From Nocardia transvalensis (GTDB taxonomy: Bacteria; Actinomycetota; Actinomycetes; Mycobacteriales; Mycobacteriaceae): a stretch of DNA of 64,000 bases. Position 1 is the stretch's first letter; every line of letters begins with the position of its first letter. The stretch lies in the NCBI RefSeq assembly GCF_015477765.1, contig NZ_JADLQQ010000007.1, positions 496,001 through 560,000 of the forward strand, in the 5' to 3' direction. A model generated the notes under the pieces. That model saw nothing but the letters and a program-made list of their open reading frames with translations, had not been told where the DNA came from and made no database searches. The translations under genes were made by a program, and so were the position numbers. Below are positions 46,338 through 54,417 of the stretch, in pieces.

Positions 46338-46664
46338 ATGCCGCGCCGTGTGCTGTCGTCCTGTCTGTGGTGTGGGCGCGAGATCGCCGAATCCGAGCTC
46401 GGGCGCCGCCGCCGCTACTGCCGGCAATCGTGCCGCCAACGGGCCTACGAACATCGGAAAGGGCTGGAGGGCACCGGGATTCCCGAGGATGCGGTGGTGC
46501 TCAGCGCGCAGGAGGCCGCCGATCTGGCCGATCGCTGGTTCGCCGCGCGCTGCGCGGCCGAGGATGTGGCCACCGCGGTCGCCGAGGGTGCCGATTCGGC
46601 GGAACTGGCCCGCCTGGCCGAGGCGGTGGTGACCCTGACCAAGGACGCCGAGCGGCTGCGCTGA
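46338..46664 (+). CDS. Small hypothetical protein with putative zinc-binding cysteine motif
   Basis: 108 residues from ATG 46338. Residues 9-38 carry CLWCGREI, then RRRRYCRQSCRQRAYEHRKG, that is CxxC and CxxxC spaced as in a compact zinc ribbon, with a strongly basic loop that could bind nucleic acid. The rest is Ala/Glu-rich and helical, with a possible coiled coil (AEAVVTLTKDAERLR). No specific function recognised. It is divergent from rbpA across a 196-bp region that contains the SigH-like promoter. Confidence 0.72.
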   Translation: MPRRVLSSCLWCGREIAESELGRRRRYCRQSCRQRAYEHRKGLEGTGIPEDAVVLSAQEAADLADRWFAARCAAEDVATAVAEGADSAELARLAEAVVTLTKDAERLR

Positions 46665-46810
46665 GGGCGTGTCGGGCACCCTGCCCAGCGCAGGGATCGC
46701 CGGTCCGGCAATCCGACGAATTCCCGTCAACCGGGCGGGCCGCGTCGCGGGCGTGGCTTAGATTCCTGCGCACCACCTCGCAGTGGTCACCGCTCGACAC
46801 AGGACTTCTC

Positions 46811-47959
46811 ATGTACGTTCGCCGCACGTCCCTCCGCTTCCTTCTCGCCGCCGCGGCCCTGGGCTTCGGTGTGCTCACCGCCGCCCCGGCCGTGGCCGCC
46901 GGGCGGATCGACTTCGCGCCCAAGGTCGATTCACCCTCCGGCGGCAACTTCCCGTCCTGGGGGCCGGGTCCGTCGCCCGTCGGGACGGTCGGCGCGGATT
47001 TCACCGGCGATGGCATCACCGATCTGGTGGCCGCCGATTTCGGCGGTGACGGCCCGATCATGATGGCGGGCAATGGTGATGGCACGTTCCGCTCCGGTAC
47101 CCGGGTGGGCGCGGTGGGGAACGGGTTCGGTGCGGTCGCGACGGGTGATCTCGACGGTGACGGCACAGCGGATGTGGTGGCGCAGGCGTGGACGAAGATC
47201 GCGGTGTTCCTGGGCAACGGCGACGGCACCTTCCGGGTGGGACAGAAGTATCCGACGCTGGAGGGCGCCCAGCAGCAGGTCGCGATCATCGATGTGAACG
47301 CCGACGGCAGGGCCGATGTGCTGAGCATGATCCCGACCGGGGTGCAGACCTGGTTCGGCGGCGGTGACGGCACGCTGCGCGCGGGTCCGTCGGCGCTGAT
47401 CGCCGGGACGTCGGCGGCGTTCACCACCGGCCGGTTCGACGGCGACGACCGGGTGGATCTGGCGATCAACAACGATGTCGTGCAGCAGGTGGAGGTGTTC
47501 CTGGGCACCGGCGACGGCGGTTTCACCCGCAAGGGCGCCAGCACCAGCGGTCTGATCACCGAGGATGTGCGGGCGGCCGATTTCGACGGCGACGGCATCG
47601 ACGATGTGATCACCGCCGACTCGTTCTCCTTCAGCACCACCGTGCTGATCTCCGACGGCCGCGGCGATTTCCGCGACACCCATCGGGTGCCGCTGTCGGG
47701 CGCGGGCCCCACCAGCATCGCCGTCGCGGATTTCGACGGTGACGGCGTGAACGACGCCGCGATGTCGGCGGTGCTGTCCTCGACCATGGTGGTGTTGCGC
47801 GGCACCGGTGACGGCTCGGTCGACAAGGTCGGCGAATTCCCCGTCACCACCGCGCCCCAAACCCCGGTCCTGGCCGACTTCGACCGCGACGGCAAGACCG
47901 ACATCGCCGTGGCCGGCGCCGCCAACGCCGTCTCCTTCCTGAAGAACCGCTCCTCCTGA
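46811..47959 (+). CDS. Exported FG-GAP/VCBS-repeat protein
   Basis: 382 residues from ATG 46811. A signal peptide (MYVRRTSLRFLLAAAALGFG, cleavage after about residue 29, AAG) precedes six or seven FG-GAP/VCBS repeats, each with a DxDGDGxxD-type calcium loop: DFTGDGITDLV, DLDGDGTADVV, DVNADGRADVL, DFDGDGIDDVI, DFDGDGVNDAA and DFDRDGKTDIA are visible. Such repeats fold as a beta propeller that binds calcium on the cell surface or in the medium, often as lectin-like or adhesive domains. It lacks a wall anchor. It is followed by a strong nested inverted repeat. Confidence 0.88.
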   Translation: MYVRRTSLRFLLAAAALGFGVLTAAPAVAAGRIDFAPKVDSPSGGNFPSWGPGPSPVGTVGADFTGDGITDLVAADFGGDGPIMMAGNGDGTFRSGTRVGAVGNGFGAVATGDLDGDGTADVVAQAWTKIAVFLGNGDGTFRVGQKYPTLEGAQQQVAIIDVNADGRADVLSMIPTGVQTWFGGGDGTLRAGPSALIAGTSAAFTTGRFDGDDRVDLAINNDVVQQVEVFLGTGDGGFTRKGASTSGLITEDVRAADFDGDGIDDVITADSFSFSTTVLISDGRGDFRDTHRVPLSGAGPTSIAVADFDGDGVNDAAMSAVLSSTMVVLRGTGDGSVDKVGEFPVTTAPQTPVLADFDRDGKTDIAVAGAANAVSFLKNRSS

Positions 47960-47968
47960 CCCGCCCGC

Positions 47969-48054
47969 CCACCAGCCGCACCCTGTGCCTGCACACGCAC
48001 CCCGTCCGGGGCGCTGGACGGGGTGCGTGTGGGAACGCGGGGTGCGGCTGGTGG
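47969..48054. terminator. Nested 86-bp inverted repeat, probable bidirectional terminator
   Basis: Outer arms CCACCAGCCGCACCC (47969-47983) and GGGTGCGGCTGGTGG (48040-48054) are exact complements. Inner arms CACACGCACCCCGTCC (47992-48007) and GGACGGGGTGCGTGTG (48016-48031) are also exact. An 8/8-nt internal loop and an 8-nt apical loop separate them. It fills the 97-bp convergent gap and would stop transcription from both sides. Confidence 0.85.
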
Positions 48055-48056
48055 CT

Positions 48057-49355
48057 TCATTCGGCCTCGGCGCAGCCGGGGTAACGGTTGGGCTGCTGCG
48101 AGGCGCCCCGCGCGGCGGTCACCACCGGGGTGGATTGTGTCGCCCCCGCATCGAGAGCGGTGATGAGTGCGAGATAGTGCTCGAGCTGCGGTGTAGATTG
48201 TTCGGCCGCCCGCACGCGGGTGTGGTCGAGTGGGTCGTCTCCTGCACGGATCAGTTGCTCGACGCCGTCGACTCCATAGGCGGTGACCGCGGTTTCCAGG
48301 GAGTAGATCGGGATCGTGTCCGCGCCCAGGGCACGGGCAAGCCGGATATCGCCGATCAGAGTGCCCAGATCACGGTAGATGCCCTCGCCTGCCACGCCGA
48401 GGGTCACCTGGCCACGCTCGGGGCCGAGGACCTGCTGAGCCCGGCGCAGGTAGTGCGCGACGAAGCCGGTGCCGGGGTCGGCGCCGATCACATCGGCGAC
48501 CGTGCTGCGGTATGCCTGGAAGTACAGCGCCCGCGGGCCTTGCGGCAGGCCCCACAGGCCGAGGGCGTTCTGCAGGGCGAGGTCGCCGTTGGCCAGGTCG
48601 TCGAGCGCGAACGGCACCGGTGCGCCGACGACCTGGCCGAAATGCGCTCGCGCATCATCGAATACCGTCTCGTACTGCCGGATCGTGCGGCACTGGGCGG
48701 CCGGATCGATGAAGCGTGCCTGTGCGGCGGGATCGAATCGGCCCGCCACCAGAGCGTTGATGGTCTCCAGCGGCGGCTCCATGTCGTAGGCGACGCCCGC
48801 CAGCCGTAGGTCGTTGTGGCGGACCCAGTCGTCGAGGGCGGCCGTGGCGGCCAGCTGGACCGGCGCGTTGTCCTGCGTCGCCCAGTAGCCGTCCTCATAG
48901 GGCACGGTGACCCAGGCGAATACCGGGATGCCGCGCTGATCGGCCTGCCGCAGGATGGGCAGGGCGTCGTCGCGCAGGCGGCGATGTGGCGGCGGGGTGC
49001 CGAAGTCGCGGCCGTAGCGCAGGTGGAAGTAGATGGGTACCCGATGGCGCTGCAGCAGTGTCCACAGCTCGGCGGTCCACACGCTCGGATCGCGCTCGGC
49101 CCAGTACTGATCCGGATCGCTCGGATAGCCGGATGGTCCGCCGGGGACCAGAAACCGTTCACCGGCCCAGAATCCGACGACCGCGGGGGAGTTGTCCCGC
49201 ACCGCCTCTGCCGACGCGGCGGGGGCGACGGCCCCGGCGCACACCGTGGCCACGGTCAGCCACACCGCGAGCACCTGAAGAACCGTGCCCCACGCCGATC
49301 TGCGGGCCGCGGCAGTTCTTCGACGACCACGAACCTCGACACCCAGGTCACCCAC
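48057..49355 (-). CDS. Exported protein of unknown function, possible TIM-barrel hydrolase
   Basis: 432 residues from GTG 49355 (AAAGGAA seven nt upstream). An N-terminal basic stretch then a hydrophobic core and AASA-type cleavage site near residue 49. The mature part has alternating strands and helices (FWAGERFLVP, LWTLLQRHRVPIYFHLRYGRD, RGIPVFAWVTVPYEDGYWA, LAGVAYDMEPPLETI), suggesting a glycosidase-like barrel with acidic residues on strand ends. It is followed on its 3' side by a nested inverted repeat. It is divergent from a PadR gene with an operator-like inverted repeat between them, so it is probably repressed by that regulator. No family recognised. Confidence 0.75.
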   Translation of the reverse strand: MGDLGVEVRGRRRTAAARRSAWGTVLQVLAVWLTVATVCAGAVAPAASAEAVRDNSPAVVGFWAGERFLVPGGPSGYPSDPDQYWAERDPSVWTAELWTLLQRHRVPIYFHLRYGRDFGTPPPHRRLRDDALPILRQADQRGIPVFAWVTVPYEDGYWATQDNAPVQLAATAALDDWVRHNDLRLAGVAYDMEPPLETINALVAGRFDPAAQARFIDPAAQCRTIRQYETVFDDARAHFGQVVGAPVPFALDDLANGDLALQNALGLWGLPQGPRALYFQAYRSTVADVIGADPGTGFVAHYLRRAQQVLGPERGQVTLGVAGEGIYRDLGTLIGDIRLARALGADTIPIYSLETAVTAYGVDGVEQLIRAGDDPLDHTRVRAAEQSTPQLEHYLALITALDAGATQSTPVVTAARGASQQPNRYPGCAEAE

Positions 49356-49384
49356 TGTCTGTTCCTTTCTCTCTGCCCGGAAAC

Positions 49385-49414
49385 GGCACCTAGATGTCTA
49401 CACACCTAGGTGCC
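49385..49414. promoter_or_regulatory. Inverted-repeat operator between the exported-protein gene and padR
   Basis: GGCACCTAG (49385-49393) and CTAGGTGCC (49406-49414) are exact inverted arms with a 12-nt spacer that contains ATGTCTACAC. Inside, CACCTAGGTG (49403-49412) is itself a perfect palindrome. Position and form fit a PadR operator controlling both divergent genes. Confidence 0.6.
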
Positions 49415-49473
49415 TGGGCATCGGCGAGTGTAGGGTGACCGAGGCAGCCGTGCAAGCACGAAATGAGGTGGGA

Positions 49474-50034
49474 ATGCTCGAATACGTCGTCCTCGGAACA
49501 TTGGCCCTGCGCCCGATGTCCGGCTACGACCTCGGCAAACGCATGGACGGACCGGGCCGGTTCATCGGCTACCGCGTCGGCCGCCCGCACATCTATCGCA
49601 CCTTGACCAAACTCGCCGATCGCGGTCTGGTGGAGTTCGACATCGATCCACGCGACGGCGCGCCCGCCGCCAAGGTCTATCGGCTCACCGACACCGGCCG
49701 CCGCGTGCTGCTCGACTGGGCGCATTCACCGTACGAGCCCGCGCCGCGGCCGATGGATCCCGACTTCATGCTTCGCTTCCTGTTCGCGGGGGTGCTCGGC
49801 CGCGGCATCGCCGTGCGGCTGCTGCGCACCGAACTGGACTACCGCCGCGCGCAGGACCGCGACCCGATGACCATCGACGAACTCGTCGCCGACAACGACC
49901 CCATCGTCGACATCGACCCCGCCTGGGCCGCCCACATCATGCGCACCGCGCACGACCACGGGCGCGCCTCGATGACCTCCTACATCCATTGGCTCGAGAC
50001 CACTCTCGCCCGCTTCGAGGAAGGGCTCGGCTGA
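49474..50034 (+). CDS. PadR-family transcriptional regulator
   Basis: 186 residues from ATG 49474 with GAGGTGGGA just upstream. Winged HTH: MLEYVVLGTLALRPMSGYDLGKRMD, GRPHIYRTLTKLADRGLVEFD, KVYRLTDTGRRVLLDWA. The C-terminal half is a helical Vir_act_alpha_C-like dimerisation region ending YIHWLETTLARFEEGLG. The divergent gene encodes an exported protein of unknown function, and the shared inverted repeat at 49385-49414 is the likely operator. Ligand unknown. Confidence 0.9.
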   Translation: MLEYVVLGTLALRPMSGYDLGKRMDGPGRFIGYRVGRPHIYRTLTKLADRGLVEFDIDPRDGAPAAKVYRLTDTGRRVLLDWAHSPYEPAPRPMDPDFMLRFLFAGVLGRGIAVRLLRTELDYRRAQDRDPMTIDELVADNDPIVDIDPAWAAHIMRTAHDHGRASMTSYIHWLETTLARFEEGLG

Positions 50035-50221
50035 TCGACATCCCCGACTTCACCACCGACAGCCCACTATTCACCACATTCACGTGCGCGCGGGTGCACA
50101 TCACGCCGCCCTGACCGGCATCGGTCGGCGCGGCCGCACACGCCGAGGCCAGGATGGCTCCGGTGGCCGCCAATCCACGAAATAGGTTGATTCGCACAGG
50201 ATATCGAGAGCGTTCGATCAT
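49937..50221 (-). CDS. Possible small exported protein, overlapping padR
   Basis: 94 codons. Residues 1-30 resemble a signal sequence (RINLFRGLAATGAILASACAAAP, possible lipobox ASAC). Residues 31-63 (GGVMCTRAHVNVVNSGLSVVKSG) look like other small nocardial exported proteins. The last 30 codons lie antisense over the 3' end of padR and are Arg-rich, as antisense frames usually are. There is no clear Shine-Dalgarno. It may be real with a stop that has moved into padR, or spurious. Confidence 0.3.
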   Translation of the reverse strand: MIERSRYPVRINLFRGLAATGAILASACAAAPTDAGQGGVMCTRAHVNVVNSGLSVVKSGMSISRALPRSGREWSRANGCRRSSRRARGRARCA

Positions 50222-50293
50222 GAGACGGCCGCCGAGGGATTCGCGGACCCCCTCATCTCGGTTCGCGAATTCTCCGGCGGCACGGCGGCCGGC

Positions 50294-50956
50294 TCAGTCG
50301 TGGGGTTGTCCGCAGTCGATGCCGCGGGCGGCCAGCCAGGGGAGGGGGTCGATCTTGTCGCCGGTGTCGCTGGTCCACACCTCGTAGTGCAGGTGCGGGC
50401 CGGTGGAGAAGCCGCGGTTGCCGACGGTGGCGATGATGTCGCCCGCGCGGACCTGCTGGCCGACGCTGACCAGGATGTCGTTGACGTGGCCGTAGACGCC
50501 GATGGTGCCGTCGTCCTGGCGCACCCGCACCCACAGCCCGAAACCGGAGGCGGGCCCGGCCTCGATCACGACGCCGTCGGTGACCGACGCGATCGGGGTG
50601 CCCAGCGCCTCACCGAAGTCGACACCGGCGTGCAGGGCGCCCCAGCGCATCCCGAAGCCGGAGGTGAGCACGCCTGCGACGGGACGCACGGTGGGGTGGA
50701 TGGCGCGGGCGGGCTTGGCCATCGGCCACGGAGCGTCGGCGGGCGGTGCGGCGTGCACGTCGGCGGCCGGGGCGGGTGCCGCGGCGGGGGCGGGCGGCAA
50801 GGTCTGCTGCAGCGCGGCCAGGCCGGGTGCGTCGCCGGCACCGTGCCGGTCCGCGGCACCGAGAGTGCCCAGCGAGGCGCCGACGACTGCGGTGATCGCC
50901 ACGGCCTGCGCGGCACGCCGAGCACGCCGCGAAGATAACGAAACGGTCACGGGCAT
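50294..50956 (-). CDS. Exported M23-family metallopeptidase
   Basis: 220 residues from ATG 50956. An N-terminal signal/anchor (RRARRAAQAVAITAVVGASLG), an Ala/Pro linker, then the LytM/M23 domain with zinc ligands HAGVDF (H-x-x-x-D) and GPHLHYEVW (HxH), plus YGHVND. Family members cut peptidoglycan cross-links or act as inactive activators; all three metal ligands are present, so it should be active. Probable role: cell-wall remodelling. The frame is open to 51334 but the signal peptide fixes the start. Confidence 0.9.
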   Translation of the reverse strand: MPVTVSLSSRRARRAAQAVAITAVVGASLGTLGAADRHGAGDAPGLAALQQTLPPAPAAAPAPAADVHAAPPADAPWPMAKPARAIHPTVRPVAGVLTSGFGMRWGALHAGVDFGEALGTPIASVTDGVVIEAGPASGFGLWVRVRQDDGTIGVYGHVNDILVSVGQQVRAGDIIATVGNRGFSTGPHLHYEVWTSDTGDKIDPLPWLAARGIDCGQPHD

Positions 50957-51140
50957 GCCAGGCAACTTACGACAGCAACCACCCCGTTCCGTAATCCTGT
51001 CGTGACCGTCACAGCCGTGCGACGAGGGCGCCCCGGCGCTCACCGGAACGAACAACATGCAGGTAATTCCGGGTCGACCGGGACAATTGCGACCCGTCGC
51101 GGCCTTGACCGCCCGCGCTGCACCCCGGCACTCTATTTCA

Positions 51141-51467
51141 GTGGCGACTAATGGAGTGAGGGCGTTGACGGCCCTCGCGGATCCGACCCGCCGGGCGATC
51201 TTCGAGGCGTTACCGGCGGCGCCGCGATCGGTCGGCGAGCTGGCCGCGGCGGTGGGGGTGAGCAGTTCGGCGGTCTCGCAGCATCTGACGGTGTTGCGCG
51301 CGGCCCGGCTGGTGATGATGCGCCCGGACGGCAACCGCCGCCTGTATTCGCTGGACCCCCGCGGCCTGGCCGACGCCCGCGACTATCTCGAGCAGTTCTG
51401 GCCCTCGGCGCTGGCCGCCTACGCCGCCGCCCTGTCGCAGGCGGAGCAGGAGGTCGATCAGCCGTAG
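51141..51467 (+). CDS. ArsR-family transcriptional regulator
   Basis: About 108 residues. GTG 51141 is used; GTG 51156 with an overlapping GGAG is an alternative. The ArsR/SmtB winged HTH is clear: VRALTALADPTRRAIFEALPAAPRSVGELAAAVGVSSSAVSQHLTVLRAARLVMMRPDGNRRLYSLD. No CxCxxC-type metal site is present, so it probably senses something other than a thiophilic metal, or dimer state. Divergent from the M23 gene and convergent with the GT9 gene, with a hairpin between. Confidence 0.88.
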   Translation: MATNGVRALTALADPTRRAIFEALPAAPRSVGELAAAVGVSSSAVSQHLTVLRAARLVMMRPDGNRRLYSLDPRGLADARDYLEQFWPSALAAYAAALSQAEQEVDQP

Positions 51468-51482
51468 GCCCCGACGATCGAA

Positions 51483-51509
51483 TGCCCCGCGGACAGTGCC
51501 TGCGGGGCA
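51483..51509. terminator. Hairpin terminator between arsR and the GT9 gene
   Basis: TGCCCCGC (51483-51490) and GCGGGGCA (51502-51509) form an exact 8-bp stem with an 11-nt loop in the 64-bp convergent gap. It could serve both genes. Confidence 0.6.
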
Positions 51510-51531
51510 GCGTATTCGGTGCGGCGCCGGT

Positions 51532-52518
51532 TCAGCCGACGCGGCGGTAGGCGGGCCGGCGGCGATCCACATTGGTGCCGGGCCACGGCCGCTTACTGAG
51601 CTGTTTGTCGATCGCCTCGATCACCTGCTCGACGCTGATCTCGAGCAGACCCGGATCGGTGATGTCGCCATCGTGCTCGCCCAGGTGTCCGGCCCACAGC
51701 ACGACGTGGCGGCCCAGCAGATGCGGCGGCGGCCCGCCGCGGCTGGGCGGGGTCGGCCCGAACAACAGCACCGTGCGCGTGCCGAAGGCGGTGGCCAGAT
51801 GCGCCACCCCGGTGTCGCCGCACACCACCAGCGAAGCCTCGGCCACGGTGGCCGACAGTTCGATCAGGTTCTGCTGTCCGGCCAGCACGTTCCGATGCGC
51901 CAGCCCGGCGCGGGCGGCGATCGACAGCGCGAGTTCGCGTTCGAACTCGTCACCGGTGAGCACGACCTCGCGTCCCTGCACCAGCAGATGCCGCACCACC
52001 GCCGCGAACCGGTCCGGCGGCCAGCGCCGCGCGGGTGCGCCCGCACCGACGTGCACCACCACGCAGTCGCGGTGGCTGGTGGTCGCCACCGGCGGCACCA
52101 GCCCCAGATTGCGGCGATCGGCGGCGATCCCGTCGGATTCGAGCAGATGACACCAGCGGTCGACGTCGTGCATGTCGTGCTGCCAGTCGGGCCCGGCCAG
52201 ATCCGGGAACGCCGGATTGCGATAGGTGAGAATGCGTTCCGGATTGGTCTTCGCCAGCTCCACGATCCCCTCGGCGCCCCCGCTGTGCAGATTCACCGCC
52301 AGTGCCGGCGGTTCGCCGTCCCAGCGCATACTTTCCGGATCCGCGGTCGGCACCATCTCGTCGACGGATGCGATCAGATCCACGATCGGCTTGAGCCGAT
52401 GCGGCGCGGCGAGCGCGATGTGATCGTGTGGCCTGGCCCGGCGTAGCGCGCGTAGAGCCGGGACCGCGGTGAGCAGATCGCCCAGTCCGCGTGCGCGCAG
52501 CACGAGTACAACCGCCAC
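51532..52518 (-). CDS. Glycosyltransferase family 9 (heptosyltransferase-like) protein
   Basis: 328 residues from the start at 52518 (MAVVLVLRARGLGDLLTAVPALRAL). GT9 hallmarks: the N-terminal RARGLGDLLTAVPALRALR loop, VVHVGAGAPARRWPPDRFAAVVRHL (ADP/GDP-sugar region), GREVVLTGDEFE, and VVCGDTGVAHLATAFGTRTVLLFGPTPP, the donor-binding block. In actinobacteria such enzymes act on cell-wall or surface glycans. The acceptor is not known. The plus-strand DNA upstream (52519-52754, 236 bp) has no gene. Confidence 0.92.
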   Translation of the reverse strand: MAVVLVLRARGLGDLLTAVPALRALRRARPHDHIALAAPHRLKPIVDLIASVDEMVPTADPESMRWDGEPPALAVNLHSGGAEGIVELAKTNPERILTYRNPAFPDLAGPDWQHDMHDVDRWCHLLESDGIAADRRNLGLVPPVATTSHRDCVVVHVGAGAPARRWPPDRFAAVVRHLLVQGREVVLTGDEFERELALSIAARAGLAHRNVLAGQQNLIELSATVAEASLVVCGDTGVAHLATAFGTRTVLLFGPTPPSRGGPPPHLLGRHVVLWAGHLGEHDGDITDPGLLEISVEQVIEAIDKQLSKRPWPGTNVDRRRPAYRRVG

Positions 52519-52754
52519 CCTCTTCTCCTAGCCTCCACCAAGTGACCCACGACAACCCGACCCACTCGGCCCCCGCACAACGGCACGGACGAAGAGAGCC
52601 ACTGAAGAGGACTACCCGGCGTAGTCCGGCGTGAAACGCGTAATCCCCGCCATATCCGTCACGGCCGCTCGAATACCGCGCCGGGCCGCCGCCGTGATCG
52701 GCGATGCTAGTAGCCTGTCCACGGTCGGGACGTCGAAAACATCTGGAGGATTAC

Positions 52755-53075
52755 ATGATTCGTACCGCTGGGTTCGTCGCCGCGGTGGCCGCGGCCGGTG
52801 TGGTGGGTGTGCTCTCGGCGGGCGCCGCGCACGCCGCGCAGGGCACCGTCAGCATCAACGGCACCAACTACGACAACCCGACGGGCTGCATCGACCCGGC
52901 CAGCGCCGGCGGCAACGCCGTCAACGGCGTCCAACTGCAGACCATCGTCGGCAACAGCACCGACAAGCTGGTCGAGGTCTACTCGGGCCGAAATTGCACC
53001 GGCTCGGTGGTCGGCAAGGTCGACCCGAACGGCGTGACCATGGTGCCGCACGGCAGCCTGCGCATCGTCGAGTAG
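52755..53075 (+). CDS. Small exported protein of unknown function
   Basis: 106 residues from ATG 52755 with GGAGG seven nt upstream. Signal peptide MIRTAGFVAAVAAAGVVGVL, cleavage after AHA near residue 31. The mature part is beta-rich with two cysteines (GCIDPASAG and GRNCTGSV) that may form one disulfide. Pattern seen in nocardial small secreted proteins; no family recognised. A hairpin follows the stop. Confidence 0.8.
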   Translation: MIRTAGFVAAVAAAGVVGVLSAGAAHAAQGTVSINGTNYDNPTGCIDPASAGGNAVNGVQLQTIVGNSTDKLVEVYSGRNCTGSVVGKVDPNGVTMVPHGSLRIVE

Positions 53076-53093
53076 TTCCGCGCACGCTGCCGA

Positions 53094-53127
53094 CACCGCG
53101 CCCAGGTCCGAGGGCCGGGGCGCGGTG
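53094..53127 (+). terminator. Hairpin terminator after the small exported protein gene
   Basis: CACCGCGCCC (53094-53103) and GGGCGCGGTG (53118-53127) form an exact 10-bp stem around a 14-nt loop, 19 bp after the stop at 53075. Confidence 0.65.
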
Positions 53128-53187
53128 GACCATCCCCGGGTGCGCCCGGGAACCGCGAGGTGAGCACATGACGATTCGGGGGCACCG

Positions 53188-54033
53188 GTGACACCGATCC
53201 GACTGCTCGTGCTGCCCTACCATCTGGGCCGCCGCGACCACGGCATGGGTCGCGGGCCCGACCGGCTGATCGCCGCGGGTGCCGCGGCGGTACTGCCCGC
53301 CGCGGACGTGCACACCATCGATGTCCCGGTCTCGGTCGAAGCGGAGGCCGACGGCTACTTCGCCGTGCTACCCGCGGTGGCCGATGCGGTGGACCGCACC
53401 CTGGGCGAGGGACGACTCCCGGTTGTCCTGGCGGGGGACTGCGGCACCGTGCTCGGTGCCGTGGCCGGTATCAACCGGCACGAACCCGGGACGGGAGTGG
53501 TGTGGTTCGATGCGCACGCCGACGCGCACACCCCGCACACGTCGGAGACCGGATACATCGATGGGATGCCGGTGGCGATGCTGACCGGCTATTGCTGGAC
53601 CGACATGACCGCGACGGTCCCGGGTTTCGGGCCCGTGCCCGGCGATCGCCTCGTGCTGTCCGGTGTCCGCGCCCCCGACCGTGCCGAACGGGCATTGCTG
53701 CACGACGCGCAGGTCACCACCATCACCGCCGACCGGCTCGCTGACTCCACGCTGTTCACCGACGCGCTGGCCGCGTTGGCCCGATCGGTGCCCAGCGTCC
53801 ATGTCCATGTCGACCTGGATGTCATCGATACCTCCGACGGCATCGCCAACTCGTATGCGCTGGGCGGCGGTCCCGCCCTCGCCACCCTGGAACGCTGCTT
53901 CGATCAGATCGGCCGCCACTGCCGCACCAACAGCGTCAGCCTGACCTCCTATGACCCGCATTGCGACTCCGACGGCCGCGCCCGGGCGGCCGCGCTGCGG
54001 CTCCTACCGGCTCTCGGCCGGCTCGCTCGTTAA
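53188..54033 (+). CDS. Arginase/agmatinase-fold (ureohydrolase) family protein
   Basis: 281 residues from GTG 53188. Ureohydrolases split arginine, agmatine or formiminoglutamate with two Mn ions. Visible ligands: WFDAHADAHTP (Asp108, His110, Asp112) and HVDLDVID (Asp209, Asp211). The usual GGDH motif reads LAGDCGTVLG, with Cys85 in place of the first metal-binding His. It could be an altered-metal enzyme or a non-catalytic member. Just upstream, an 8-codon ORF (53168-53191) with GAGGTGAG overlaps the GTG start and may couple translation. Confidence 0.85.
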   Translation: MTPIRLLVLPYHLGRRDHGMGRGPDRLIAAGAAAVLPAADVHTIDVPVSVEAEADGYFAVLPAVADAVDRTLGEGRLPVVLAGDCGTVLGAVAGINRHEPGTGVVWFDAHADAHTPHTSETGYIDGMPVAMLTGYCWTDMTATVPGFGPVPGDRLVLSGVRAPDRAERALLHDAQVTTITADRLADSTLFTDALAALARSVPSVHVHVDLDVIDTSDGIANSYALGGGPALATLERCFDQIGRHCRTNSVSLTSYDPHCDSDGRARAAALRLLPALGRLAR

Positions 54034-54057
54034 TACACCGCTATCGCGAGGCAACCG

Positions 54058-54381
54058 CTATCTGGGGACCAGGATGCCGGTCAGGTCGGCGTTGCGGATG
54101 GGGGTGTCGGGATTGGACTGCGCCTTACACATGAGTCCGATCGCGGTGACGGCCCGATCGACGGTCTGATCGTTCGGCGCGGAGGTCGTCTTGTTGTCCT
54201 GCTCGAGGTACTTGCGGACGGTGACGTGCTGTTTGCCGTTGTCCTGCTGGACGAATTCGCTGCACGGCGTATCGCCGCCCTTGTTGGTCACCTCTTGGGC
54301 CTTCTCGCATCCGCCCAGCGCCACGGCGGCGAGCACGGCCACGATCGCGCAACTGCCCAGGGATCGTCGTCCAGTGATCAT
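54058..54381 (-). CDS. HdeA-like small lipoprotein
   Basis: 107 residues. Lipoprotein signal with lipobox LGGC (Cys about residue 25). The mature segment (GGDTPCSEFVQQDNGKQHVTVRKYLEQ, then a C-terminal CKAQSNPDTPI) resembles the mycobacterial acid-stress HdeA-like family, with a disulfide-forming cysteine pair. If so, it would act as a periplasm-side chaperone. Resemblance is by pattern only. Convergent with the arginase-fold gene. Confidence 0.65.
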   Translation of the reverse strand: MITGRRSLGSCAIVAVLAAVALGGCEKAQEVTNKGGDTPCSEFVQQDNGKQHVTVRKYLEQDNKTTSAPNDQTVDRAVTAIGLMCKAQSNPDTPIRNADLTGILVPR

Positions 54382-54417
54382 GTCCGGGACCTACCCGCGC
54401 CGGTCGCGGATAATCCG

